Shown one piece after another: positions 26,766-34,257 of a stretch of 64,000 nt of DNA. The DNA is from Shimia sp. CNT1-13L.2 (GTDB lineage: Bacteria; Pseudomonadota; Alphaproteobacteria; Rhodobacterales; Rhodobacteraceae). Every line of letters begins with the position of its first letter. The first letter of the stretch is position 1. The position numbers and the translations under genes are program-made. The notes beneath the pieces were generated by a model that saw only the letters and a program-made list of their open reading frames with translations, searched no databases and was not told the origin of the DNA. The stretch is from the NCBI RefSeq assembly GCF_024331145.1, contig NZ_JANDJO010000007.1, positions 1 through 64,000 of the forward strand. The letters run 5' to 3'.

Positions 26766-27808
26766 GCGGATGCGCCCCCGAACAGGTGCAGGCGGTGTTC
26801 CGGCAGATCAACCTGCACCGCGTCGCCCACGGCAATCCCGCTAATCCCCTGCGCCGGAACATCGGCCACGATCTCCATGCCACGCGCCGCGAACCGGCAG
26901 CGCCAAAAGGCGCCGAGGAACTCCATCTCGGACACCTTCGCCCGGATCTGGCCCTGGCCAATCACCACATCCTCGGGCCGGATCGCCGCGACAACCTCCC
27001 CCTCGCCCGCGCAGGCCACGTGCTCCTGCCCGATTTCGAGGGTCCCGCCGCTGGCAACCCCCTCCCAACGGTTCATTTCGCCAATGAACTCCGCCACGAA
27101 AAGGCTCTTCGGTGCGCCATAAACCTCGGCAGGCGTGCCCACCTGTTCGACCTGCCCCGCGTTCATCACGACTATCCGGTCGGCCATCGCCAGCGCCTCT
27201 TCCTGATCATGCGTCACCATGATCGTCGTCACGCCCAGCCGTCGCTGCAATCCCTTGATCTCGTCGCGCAACTGCACCCGTACCTTGGCATCCAGCGCCG
27301 ACAACGGCTCGTCCAAGAGCAACAGCCCCGGCCCGCGTGCCATCGCCCGCGCCAGCGCCACCCGCTGCTGTTGCCCCCCAGACAGCTGTGCAGGATACTT
27401 GCCTGAATGCGCCTGCATCCCGATCAGCGCCAGCATCTCCTCCACCCGCGCCGCATTGACCGCGCGGTGCTTCCGCCCGGTCGGCAGGCCATAGGCAATA
27501 TTCTGCGAAACCGTGAGATTGGGAAACAGCGCATAAGACTGGAACACGATCCCGCAATCACGCGCCGCAGGTGGCACATCAGAAATGTCCTGCCCCTTGC
27601 GCAGAATGCGGCCGCTGCTCTGGCGATCCAGCCCCGCAATCGCCCGCAAAAGGGTGGTCTTGCCACATCCGGACGGCCCCACGAAACAGACAAACTCCCC
27701 CTCGCGGACCGACAGCGAGACCTCGCTTAGCGCGGCAAACCCGTCAAACGTCTTGCCCAAGGCCTCAATGTCCAGAAACGTCTCGTCAAATGCCATGTCT
27801 GGCCCCAT
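26762..27808 (-). CDS. ABC transporter ATP-binding protein (spermidine/iron/aminoethylphosphonate type)
   Basis: The 348-residue ATPase has Walker A GPSGCGKTT (about residue 43-51), the signature LSGGQQQRVALARA, Walker B LLLLDEPLSALD, the H-loop in VTHDQEEA and a C-terminal TOBE-like domain (about 245-340). This architecture is that of PotA/FbpC/PhnT importers. It is the first gene of a two-gene operon with the fused permease. Start is given at the ATG at 27808; the in-frame ATG at 27796 (MAFDETF) is an equally plausible start. The promoter region is shared with the divergent dioxygenase gene. Confidence 0.9.
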   Translation of the reverse strand: MGPDMAFDETFLDIEALGKTFDGFAALSEVSLSVREGEFVCFVGPSGCGKTTLLRAIAGLDRQSSGRILRKGQDISDVPPAARDCGIVFQSYALFPNLTVSQNIAYGLPTGRKHRAVNAARVEEMLALIGMQAHSGKYPAQLSGGQQQRVALARAMARGPGLLLLDEPLSALDAKVRVQLRDEIKGLQRRLGVTTIMVTHDQEEALAMADRIVVMNAGQVEQVGTPAEVYGAPKSLFVAEFIGEMNRWEGVASGGTLEIGQEHVACAGEGEVVAAIRPEDVVIGQGQIRAKVSEMEFLGAFWRCRFAARGMEIVADVPAQGISGIAVGDAVQVDLPEHRLHLFGGASA

Positions 27809-27817
27809 AATTTTGCA

Positions 27818-27896
27818 CCCCTAGACAAACACCAATTTCGCACGAAAATCCAGCTACTTGCCCCTAGACAGATTTAACGAAATCCAAATCCGATTT
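27818..27896. promoter_or_regulatory. Structured divergent control region between ABC operon and PhyH gene
   Basis: CCCCTAGACA occurs twice (27818-27827 and 27861-27870). Between them is a perfect dyad TTTCG-CA-CGAAA (27836-27847). After the second copy comes GATTT-AACG-AAATC (27871-27884), then a further AAATC-C-GATTT (27886-27896). These ordered, AT-rich dyads in a short divergent spacer are best explained as sites for one or more regulators such as the nearby LysR protein. Confidence 0.55.
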
Positions 27897-27966
27897 TCCC
27901 GCCTTGACGACGTCCCCAATCCGCTCCACGACTTGCCGAATACAAGACCATGCAAGGAGCATCGCC

Positions 27967-28764
27967 ATGCCAAGCCCACTGATCACCCCCGAAGACATCG
28001 CCACCTACCAGCGCGACGGCGTGGTGCTGATCCGCGGCCTCTTTGCCGACCATGTTGACACCTTGCGCAAGGGCGTTGCCCGCAACATGGAAACCCCCGG
28101 CCCCTATGCTTCGGAAAACAAGAAAGACGGCGAATCCGGCCGCTTCTTCGACGACTACTGCAACTGGCAGCGCATTCCCGAGTTCGAAGAGGTGATCCGC
28201 ACCTCTCCCGCCGCAGAAGTCGCCGCCGACCTGATGCAGTCGCAAGAGGTTCAGGTCTTCCACGATCACGTGCTGGTCAAGGAGCCCGGCACCTCGATGG
28301 CAACGCCGTGGCACACCGACGGCCCCTACTACTTTGTCGACGGCAAACAGACCGTCAGCTTCTGGTCCCCCCTCGACCCGGTCAAGGACGCCGCCCTGCG
28401 CATGGTCGCAGGCTCGCACAACTGGGAAAAACCCGTGCTGCCGATGCGCTGGGTCAGCGAGGAAAGCTACTTCCCGAATGTCGACGATTACATGCCCGTC
28501 CCCGACCCGGAGGCCGAGGGCATGACCATTCTGGAATGGCAGATGGAACCCGGCGATGCCGTGGCCTTCAACTACGACATCCTGCACGGCGCACGCGGCA
28601 ATACCTCGCAAACCCGCCGCCGCGCGTTTTCCCTGCGTCTGGTGGGGGATGATGCCCGCTATGTCGAACGCCCGGGCCGCACCTCGCCTCCCTTCCCCGA
28701 CCACGACATGCAAGAGGGCCAGCGCCTGCGCGAAGACTGGTTCCCGGTGATCTGGGGCCGCTGA
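27967..28764 (+). CDS. Phytanoyl-CoA dioxygenase (PhyH) family Fe(II)/2-oxoglutarate oxygenase
   Basis: This 265-residue cytosolic oxygenase carries the iron-binding facial triad as His116 and Asp118 in TPWHTDGPYY and His207 in DILHGARGN, with Arg219 or a neighbour to hold 2-oxoglutarate. Bacterial PhyH enzymes hydroxylate small substrates, among them aminoethylphosphonates (PhnY, TmpA), ectoine and others. Its divergence from an aminoethylphosphonate-type importer makes a phosphonate or quaternary amine a reasonable guess, but nothing fixes it. The ATG at 27967 has an AAGGAG ribosome site eight bases upstream; an earlier open frame from 27904 has none. A strong terminator follows. Confidence 0.82.
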   Translation: MPSPLITPEDIATYQRDGVVLIRGLFADHVDTLRKGVARNMETPGPYASENKKDGESGRFFDDYCNWQRIPEFEEVIRTSPAAEVAADLMQSQEVQVFHDHVLVKEPGTSMATPWHTDGPYYFVDGKQTVSFWSPLDPVKDAALRMVAGSHNWEKPVLPMRWVSEESYFPNVDDYMPVPDPEAEGMTILEWQMEPGDAVAFNYDILHGARGNTSQTRRRAFSLRLVGDDARYVERPGRTSPPFPDHDMQEGQRLREDWFPVIWGR

Positions 28765-28802
28765 GGCAAAACCCCGCGTTCAAGGGGAAAAAACAAAAAA
28801 TA

Positions 28803-28836
28803 AAGGCGCTTCGCCCCCCCGAAGCGCCTTCTTTTT
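28803..28836 (+). terminator. Intrinsic terminator after the PhyH gene
   Basis: AAGGCGCTTCG (28803-28813) pairs perfectly with CGAAGCGCCTT (28820-28830) around a six-cytosine loop and is followed by CTTTTT. This is a clear rho-independent terminator 38 bases after the stop. Confidence 0.92.
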
Positions 28837-28902
28837 ATGAAAAATCACACGAATCCCATTAGCGCCAATTCGTTAACAAACTGTTTCCAAACCCGCAGAT
28901 CG

Positions 28903-28932
28903 TTGACGAAGCGGCCCCAACTGCCCCATTAT
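28903..28932 (+). promoter_or_regulatory. Candidate sigma-70 promoter of the RTX gene
   Basis: TTGACG (28903-28908) and CATTAT (28927-28932) are 18 bases apart, 56 bases before the RTX start codon, within a comparatively AT-rich stretch (28838-28975). Only the -35 box is strong. Confidence 0.4.
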
Positions 28933-28987
28933 TGCCCTAATTGTACCACCCAATTTCCACATTCTCTAAGCGCGAAAGGCCACTGCC

Positions 28988-30298
28988 ATGGCACGTTCCG
29001 AACCAACCCCTTCGAAAACCGCGGACAGCATTGTCGCCCCAACCCGCCAGACCTGGACTGATCTGGTCGCGGCGCTCGGCTGGACCCACGACTTCATCAT
29101 CTCTGGCACCTATGACCATAACTCGGCCTGGGCCGCCTCCGTTGTCGGCTCGGAAGGTGATGACACCCTCAACATGCTGTCCTCCGTGAACAGCGCCTTT
29201 GACGCCCTTGGCGGCAATGATGTTCTCAACGGCAATGGCGGCAACGATGGTGCCCTTGGCGGCGCTGGCAACGATAGCCTCTATGGCGGCCTCGGCATGG
29301 ACACGCTTTATGGCGGTGCCGACAACGATGTGATCGACGGCGGCGGTGACGATGACGACCTGCGCGGCGATGACGGCCACGATGAAATCCTCGGCGGCGC
29401 TGGCAACGATTTCATCGACGGTGGCGAAGGCAACGACGATCTTCATGGCGGTGACGACAACGACATGATGCTTGGCGGCGGCGGCAATGACACCATGAAA
29501 GGTGGCAACGGAGACGACGCCATGGCCGGCGGCGCGGGCGACGACAACATGGATGGTGGCGCCGGGGCCGATTGCCTCTTTGGCGAAGACGGCAAAGACA
29601 CCCTCAAGGGCGGCGGCGGCGATGACCTGCTGCTCGGCGGCGACGGACGTGACCGCCTGCTTGGCGGCACCGGCAATGACGAGATGTTCGGCGAAGCCGG
29701 CGATGATGTGATGCGCGGCGGCCGTGACAACGACACCATGGTTGGTGGCGCCGGCAACGACAAGATGTCGGGCAACGACGAAAACGACGACCTCTTCGGC
29801 GGCGCGGGCCACGACCAGCTTTACGGTGGACGCGGTGACGACTTTGCCTCGGGTGGCGACGGTGACGACCTGATCAAGGGCGATGACGGCAACGACACCC
29901 TGCGCGGCGAACGCGGTAATGACACCATCCACGGTGGTGACGGCGATGATGTCGCTTATGGCCGCAAGGGCGATGACTACCTGACCGGTGCCAGCGGCGC
30001 GGACATCCTGAACGGTGGTGACGGCAACGACACCATCCGTGGCGGCGTTGGCGATGACACCCTGATGGGCGGCGCGGGAGGAGACAGCTTCGTCTTCTTC
30101 GACACCATCAACAACGGCCACGACACTGTGAAAGACTTCAACGTGGAAGAAGACGTCATCCGCGTACACGAGCCGACGCTCTTCGTTGGTGTCCAAACAG
30201 CAGATGGCCTGGAAATGACCCTCGATGGCACGATCAAGTTCCTGCTCGAAGGCCTGACACTCGCTGATTTCGAACTGATCCAGTACGATTTTATCTAA
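28988..30298 (+). CDS. RTX-type calcium-binding protein without catalytic domain
   Basis: This 436-residue, very acidic protein is built almost wholly of glycine- and aspartate-rich nonapeptide repeats of the GGxGxDxLx type (about residues 74-365), which wind into Ca-loaded beta-rolls. A short N-terminal region of about 70 residues has no signal peptide, and the last 70 residues (from DSFVFFDT on) form the usual capping and type I secretion region, ending in hydrophobic YDFI. It is therefore probably exported by a type I system into the medium or onto the surface. No transporter genes are adjacent. There is a single cysteine. The gene stands alone between two terminators. Confidence 0.9.
   Translation: MARSEPTPSKTADSIVAPTRQTWTDLVAALGWTHDFIISGTYDHNSAWAASVVGSEGDDTLNMLSSVNSAFDALGGNDVLNGNGGNDGALGGAGNDSLYGGLGMDTLYGGADNDVIDGGGDDDDLRGDDGHDEILGGAGNDFIDGGEGNDDLHGGDDNDMMLGGGGNDTMKGGNGDDAMAGGAGDDNMDGGAGADCLFGEDGKDTLKGGGGDDLLLGGDGRDRLLGGTGNDEMFGEAGDDVMRGGRDNDTMVGGAGNDKMSGNDENDDLFGGAGHDQLYGGRGDDFASGGDGDDLIKGDDGNDTLRGERGNDTIHGGDGDDVAYGRKGDDYLTGASGADILNGGDGNDTIRGGVGDDTLMGGAGGDSFVFFDTINNGHDTVKDFNVEEDVIRVHEPTLFVGVQTADGLEMTLDGTIKFLLEGLTLADFELIQYDFI
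29207..30082 (+). repeat. Tandem nonapeptide (RTX) coding repeats
   Basis: About 30 consecutive nine-codon units of the form GG-x-GxDxL/M are encoded here. The DNA repeat is degenerate in codon use, so it is a protein-level rather than an exact DNA repeat. Frequent GGCGGC and GACGAC runs also create a long open antisense frame, which is not a gene. Confidence 0.85.
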
Positions 30299-30316
30299 TC
30301 CGGATCAAACAACGCA

Positions 30317-30347
30317 AAAGGGCCGCCCAATCCGGGCGGCCCTTTTT
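30317..30347. terminator. Bidirectional terminator between the RTX and YqeY-like genes
   Basis: AAAGGGCCGCCC (30317-30328) pairs with GGGCGGCCCTTT (30334-30345) around AATCC, with a T-run on the plus strand and A residues on the other side that give T on the minus strand. It can stop transcription of both convergent genes. Confidence 0.9.
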
Positions 30348-30366
30348 CTATGTGCCGTTGGAACGA

Positions 30367-30831
30367 TCAGCCCTTGTTAAGCTGATCCTTGACCATCGGG
30401 CCCACCTGGCCGAAATCCATCTGGCCGGTGTACTTGCTTTTCAGTACGCCCATGATCTTGCCCATATCGCGGATCGAACTTGCGCCGATCTCGGCAATCG
30501 CGGCGTCGATGGCAGCAATGATCTCGCCATCATCAAGCTTCTTGGGCAGGAATTCCTCGATCACGGTGATCTCGTTCAATTCCCGCTCCGCAAGGTCCAG
30601 ACGCCCGCCCTCTTCATATGTCCGCGCGCTCTCCTGGCGCTGCTTGACCATCTTCGACAGGATCCCCAGAACCTCGTCGTCTCCGACGCTGCCCTCGTCA
30701 CCATTGCCCCGTGCCGCAATGTCACGATCCTTGATCGCGGCAGTCACAAGACGCAGGGTCGACAGCCTGTCAGCCGCCCGATCCCGCATCGCCTGTTTAA
30801 GTGCGGTATTGATGTCGTCTCGCAATGTCAT
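30367..30831 (-). CDS. GatB/YqeY domain protein
   Basis: This 154-residue cytosolic protein matches the YqeY family, which shares the tRNA-binding tail domain of the amidotransferase subunit GatB; the family has no proven role. Features are the N-terminal TLRDDINTALKQAMRDRA, the RLSTLRLVTAAIKDRDIA helix and the C-terminal MGKIMGVLKSKYTGQMDFGQV. Length is standard. The ATG at 30831 is chosen because it starts the family; the frame is open to 30990 through an AT-rich promoter region. It is divergent from carA, a neighbourhood seen in several alphaproteobacteria. Confidence 0.88.
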   Translation of the reverse strand: MTLRDDINTALKQAMRDRAADRLSTLRLVTAAIKDRDIAARGNGDEGSVGDDEVLGILSKMVKQRQESARTYEEGGRLDLAERELNEITVIEEFLPKKLDDGEIIAAIDAAIAEIGASSIRDMGKIMGVLKSKYTGQMDFGQVGPMVKDQLNKG

Positions 30832-30953
30832 GGCATCGCCCGTTTGCTGATAATCATGAAGCCGGGAACATATATAAAGCGCGGTTTCGAAGCAAGCACC
30901 GCGCGATTTTGCCAAGTTATTGTTTTTAAAAGAAAACCATTTTTTTCTCTCCC

Positions 30954-30980
30954 TTGACGCTGCGCCCGCCTCGACATAGT
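30954..30980 (+). promoter_or_regulatory. Candidate carA promoter
   Basis: TTGACG (30954-30959) follows an AT-rich tract (30906-30950), and CATAGT lies at 30975-30980, a spacing of 15 bases, which is short. It is 34 bases before the carA start codon. The AT-rich tract may also hold the divergent YqeY promoter. Confidence 0.4.
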
Positions 30981-31013
30981 TTCCCGACAATTTGTCAGCC
31001 GGAGAGTCGCCCC

Positions 31014-32171
31014 ATGGTCCAGGATCCCAACGCCAAACCCACAGCCTGCCTTGCCCTTGCAGATGGCACCGTCTTCTACGGACGCGGTTTCGGGGCCACC
31101 GGTGACACCGTTGCAGAGCTCTGCTTCAACACCGCCATGACCGGCTACCAGGAGATCATGACCGACCCGTCCTACGCGGGCCAGATCGTGACATTCACCT
31201 TCCCCCACATCGGCAACACCGGCGTCACCCCCGAGGATGACGAGACCGGCGATCCGGTTGCCGCGGGCATGGTTGTCAAATGGGACCCGACCCAACCCTC
31301 CAACTGGCGCTCGGTTGACACGCTGAACAATTGGCTGGCAGCCCGCGGCCGCATCGCCATCGGCGGTGTCGACACCCGCCGCCTGACCCGCGCCATCCGC
31401 CAGCAAGGTGCGCCGCACGTCGCACTGGCACACGATCCCGAAGGCAACTTCGACACCGAGGCGCTGATCGCCAAGGCCCGCGCCTTCTCGGGTCTCGAAG
31501 GTCTCGACCTCGCCAAGGACGTCACCTGCGCCCAATCCTACCGCTGGGACGAAATGCGCTGGGCATGGCCCGACGGCTACCCGCGTCAGGAAGCGCCCAA
31601 GCACAAGGTTGTCGCCCTCGACTTCGGCGCCAAGCGCAACATCCTGCGCTGCCTCGCCTCAGCCGGCTGTGACGTCACCGTCCTGCCCGCCACCGCCACC
31701 GCAGACGAGATCCTGGCCCACAGCCCCGATGGCGTCTTCCTGTCGAACGGCCCCGGCGATCCGGCGGCCACCGGCGAATACGCCGTGCCGATGATCCAGG
31801 ACATTCTGAAAACCGACCTGCCCGTCTTCGGCATCTGCCTCGGCCACCAGATGCTGGCCCTGGCGCTGGGTGCCAAGACCGTCAAGATGAACCACGGCCA
31901 CCACGGTGCGAACCACCCGGTCAAGGATCACGAAACCGGCAAGGTCGAGATCACCTCGATGAACCACGGGTTTGCCGTCGATGCGCAATCCCTGCCCGAA
32001 GGTGTCGTGGAAACCCACGTCTCGTTGTTTGACGGCTCCAACTGCGGCATCCGCATCGCCGACCGCCCGGTCTTCTCGGTCCAGCACCACCCCGAGGCCT
32101 CGCCCGGCCCGCAGGACAGCTTCTACCTCTTCGAAAAATTCGCCGCCGCCATGGACGCCCGCAGCGCCTGA
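31014..32171 (+). CDS. carA: Carbamoyl-phosphate synthase small (glutaminase) subunit
   Basis: CarA hydrolyses glutamine and delivers ammonia to CarB for carbamoyl phosphate, used in arginine and pyrimidine synthesis. The 385-residue protein has the N-terminal CPSase domain with FNTAMTGYQEIMTDPSY and a class I glutaminase domain with the nucleophile cysteine in GICLGHQ and the histidine and glutamate in QHHPEASPGP. The ATG at 31014 has a GCCGGAGAG ribosome site. A terminator follows at once, so carB is not co-transcribed here. Confidence 0.97.
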   Translation: MVQDPNAKPTACLALADGTVFYGRGFGATGDTVAELCFNTAMTGYQEIMTDPSYAGQIVTFTFPHIGNTGVTPEDDETGDPVAAGMVVKWDPTQPSNWRSVDTLNNWLAARGRIAIGGVDTRRLTRAIRQQGAPHVALAHDPEGNFDTEALIAKARAFSGLEGLDLAKDVTCAQSYRWDEMRWAWPDGYPRQEAPKHKVVALDFGAKRNILRCLASAGCDVTVLPATATADEILAHSPDGVFLSNGPGDPAATGEYAVPMIQDILKTDLPVFGICLGHQMLALALGAKTVKMNHGHHGANHPVKDHETGKVEITSMNHGFAVDAQSLPEGVVETHVSLFDGSNCGIRIADRPVFSVQHHPEASPGPQDSFYLFEKFAAAMDARSA

Positions 32172-32195
32172 GCCCCGGCAAAATCGAAACACGAA

Positions 32196-32223
32196 AAGGC
32201 CCCGCATTGCGCGGGGCCTTCTT
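32196..32223 (+). terminator. Intrinsic terminator after carA
   Basis: AAGGCCCCGC (32196-32205) pairs with GCGGGGCCTT (32211-32220) around ATTGC and is followed by CTTCGTTTG. It is 25 bases past the carA stop. Confidence 0.85.
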
Positions 32224-32263
32224 CGTTTGCACGTCACTCGTGCCGTCGATCCGAGACGGCCCC

Positions 32264-32515
32264 CTACTCGCTGCTCATCCCCGCGATCATCGCGGCAAGT
32301 GCAACCAGGTGGATCAGCATGATCGCGCGGTCGTTCCAAAGCACGCCGACAACAAACCACCCCAGCACCCCCACAAGGAACAGGTAGAGGTTCCACGGGG
32401 TCCAGCCGAACCCTGTCGCGGTATAGCCGATGATCTGGATGACAGACGCCCCCCACTTTACCCAGAACGCCAGCTGATCCTTGCCCCTACCGGGCAACAA
32501 AACCTCAGACGGCAC
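32264..32515 (-). CDS. Small membrane protein (DUF6552-like)
   Basis: This 83-residue protein has two or three hydrophobic helices (about 22-40, 43-60, 64-80) and a WTPWNLYLFLVGVLGWF core that I associate, without certainty, with the DUF6552 family of Rhodobacteraceae. No function is known. Its start overlaps the end of the upstream SDR gene by 11 bases, so the two are translated together; the pairing could mean a shared task. A shorter form starting further in is possible. Confidence 0.6.
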   Translation of the reverse strand: MPSEVLLPGRGKDQLAFWVKWGASVIQIIGYTATGFGWTPWNLYLFLVGVLGWFVVGVLWNDRAIMLIHLVALAAMIAGMSSE

Positions 32516-33209
32516 GCGTCAGCCCCCCGTCGATACGCAGGTTCTGCCCGGTCATGTATCCACCGCCCTCGGACGCGAGCCATGAGATCAGCGAAGACAC
32601 CTCCCCCGCCTTTCCATACCGCCCCATCGGAATGCGGCTGCGGCGGTCTTCGCTTTCGGGCAGGCTGTCGATAAAGCCGGGCAGCACGTTGTTCATCCGG
32701 ATGTTGTCAGCCGCGTATTTGTCGGCAAACAGCTTGGCAAAGGCCGCAAGTCCGGCACGAAACACACCCGACGTCGGGAACAGCGGATCGGGCTCAAAAG
32801 CGGCAAAGGTCGATATGTTGATAACCGCGCCGCCCCCCTGCGCCTGCATGATCGGCGTCACGAGGCGCGTCGGCCGGATCACGTTCATCAGGTAGACCTC
32901 CATCCCCTGATGCCAGTCCTCATCCGACATCTCCAAAACACCGCCCTTGGGGCCATGCCCGGCCGAGTTCACCAGAACATCGACACGCCCCCAACGTTCC
33001 ATTGCCCCCTCGACCAGCGCACCAAGATCCGCCCCCGAAAGGTTCGAGCCGGTAACGCCGAACCCTCCAAGTTCCGTGCCAAGAGCCTCGCCCTTGCCCG
33101 ACGAAGACAAAACGCCAACCCGGAAGCCATCCGCCGCCAATCGACGCGCTGCATCCGCCCCCATTCCAGAGCCACCCGCCGTCACAAGCGCTACTTTTTC
33201 TACAGTCAT
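32505..33209 (-). CDS. Short-chain dehydrogenase/reductase-family protein with altered active site
   Basis: This 234-residue protein has the SDR Rossmann fold: cofactor motif TAGGSGMGAD (about 9-18), NSAGHGP where NAG is usual, and the C-terminal ITGQN-like segment MTGQNLRIDGG. In the catalytic region the serine strand is INISTFAAFEP, but the following YxxxK motif is replaced by S-G-V-F-R in FPTSGVFRAGLAAF. The usual tyrosine and lysine are therefore missing, so normal dehydrogenase chemistry is doubtful. The ATG at 33209 has a GGAGGCAG ribosome site. It is divergent from a LysR-family gene, which probably controls it, and is coupled to a small membrane protein. Confidence 0.8.
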   Translation of the reverse strand: MTVEKVALVTAGGSGMGADAARRLAADGFRVGVLSSSGKGEALGTELGGFGVTGSNLSGADLGALVEGAMERWGRVDVLVNSAGHGPKGGVLEMSDEDWHQGMEVYLMNVIRPTRLVTPIMQAQGGGAVINISTFAAFEPDPLFPTSGVFRAGLAAFAKLFADKYAADNIRMNNVLPGFIDSLPESEDRRSRIPMGRYGKAGEVSSLISWLASEGGGYMTGQNLRIDGGLTRAV

Positions 33210-33263
33210 TACTGCCTCCATCACCATTCTGAATGCAACATAGAAACGCATGGCTCACTTCTG

Positions 33264-33300
33264 TAGTCAGATTTGACGAAACCTAACTGTAGATTTACTA
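33264..33300. promoter_or_regulatory. Operator-like region between SDR and LysR genes
   Basis: CTGTAGTCAGATTT (33261-33274) and CTGTAGATTTACTA (33287-33300) form a direct repeat 26 bases apart. The segment 33264-33284 also matches the segment 27865-27885 at 17 of 21 positions, including GATTT-GACG-AAA versus GATTT-AACG-AAA. A LysR-family protein is encoded immediately downstream. Confidence 0.5.
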
Positions 33301-33307
33301 CTGTCTT

Positions 33308-34198
33308 ATGAAAAACCTTCCACCCCTGAACGGGCTTCGGGCCTTTGAAGCAGCCGGCCGTCATCTCACCTTTCAGGCCGCCGCCCAGGAACTCGACGTC
33401 ACACAGGGCGCGGTGGCCCAGCAGGTGCGCGCGCTGGAAGCACAGCTTGGGGTCCAGCTGTTTGACCGCCACTCAAAAGGCCTGACTTTCACCGCTGCCG
33501 GACGCGGCTACCACGCGCAGGTGCAAGCCGCCTTCGCCACGCTGCGCGAGGCCACGGAAACCCTGCTGCCCGAGGCCGACAAGGTCCTGATCAGCGTGAC
33601 ACCGACATTCGCGTCGAAATGGCTGATCCCCAACCTGCCCGACTTCAGCGAACGACACCCCGACATCGACCTCAGGATCGTCGCAACCGAAAAGGTCTCG
33701 AGCTTCCATGCGGACGGGATCGACCTCGCCGTCCGGCAGGGCAATCCCCCGTTCGGCGCAAGCCTCGATGCCCACCTCCTGTTCAAACAGGAGATCATCG
33801 CCGTCGCCGCGCCGGAACTCGTCAACAAGATCTCGCCGGACATGGACGCGCTCGCCAGCCTGCCAAGGATTCACGACGCCCACAGTCTCTGGCCAAAGTT
33901 TCTCGGCAACGCCCCCTCCAAACACGATGCGCTTCACGGCCTCCAGCTCAGCCAGACAGCCCTTGCCATCGACGCCGCGATCTCGGGTCAGGGCGTCGCA
34001 CTGGCAAGCCGGTTTCTCCTGCGCAAAGAGATCGAAGCAGGCAATCTCGTACAGGTCGTTCCCGAGGTCATGACAGGCGACTCCGATTTCTATCTCCTCG
34101 TCCGCCGTGACACCCGCAAAAGACCCGCCGTTGCCGCGGTGATTGAATGGATGACACAGGCCTCAGCGCCCCACGGGCAACACCCACGGCCAACTTAA
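33308..34198 (+). CDS. LysR-family regulator, GcvA type
   Basis: This 296-residue regulator starts with the pattern LPPLNGLRAFEAAGRHLTFQ, typical of the GcvA/AmpR branch of LysR proteins, followed by the helix-turn-helix recognition region VTQGAVAQQVRALEAQLGVQLF and a substrate-binding domain (about 93-285). It is divergently transcribed from the SDR gene over 98 bases containing repeated CTGTAG motifs, the classical arrangement of a LysR regulator and its target. The ligand is not predictable. Confidence 0.88.
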   Translation: MKNLPPLNGLRAFEAAGRHLTFQAAAQELDVTQGAVAQQVRALEAQLGVQLFDRHSKGLTFTAAGRGYHAQVQAAFATLREATETLLPEADKVLISVTPTFASKWLIPNLPDFSERHPDIDLRIVATEKVSSFHADGIDLAVRQGNPPFGASLDAHLLFKQEIIAVAAPELVNKISPDMDALASLPRIHDAHSLWPKFLGNAPSKHDALHGLQLSQTALAIDAAISGQGVALASRFLLRKEIEAGNLVQVVPEVMTGDSDFYLLVRRDTRKRPAVAAVIEWMTQASAPHGQHPRPT

Positions 34199-34257
34199 GA
34201 CCCTGTTAACCAAGGCCCGCCAAAATCCCCCGCGGATCGACCTATGGGGGACAGGCC

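Noticed and set aside
28937-30196. Open frame of about 419 codons opposite the RTX gene with repetitive Val/Ala/Ile sequence
   Set aside because: It is the antisense reading of the nonapeptide repeats and has no start context; not a membrane or adhesin gene.
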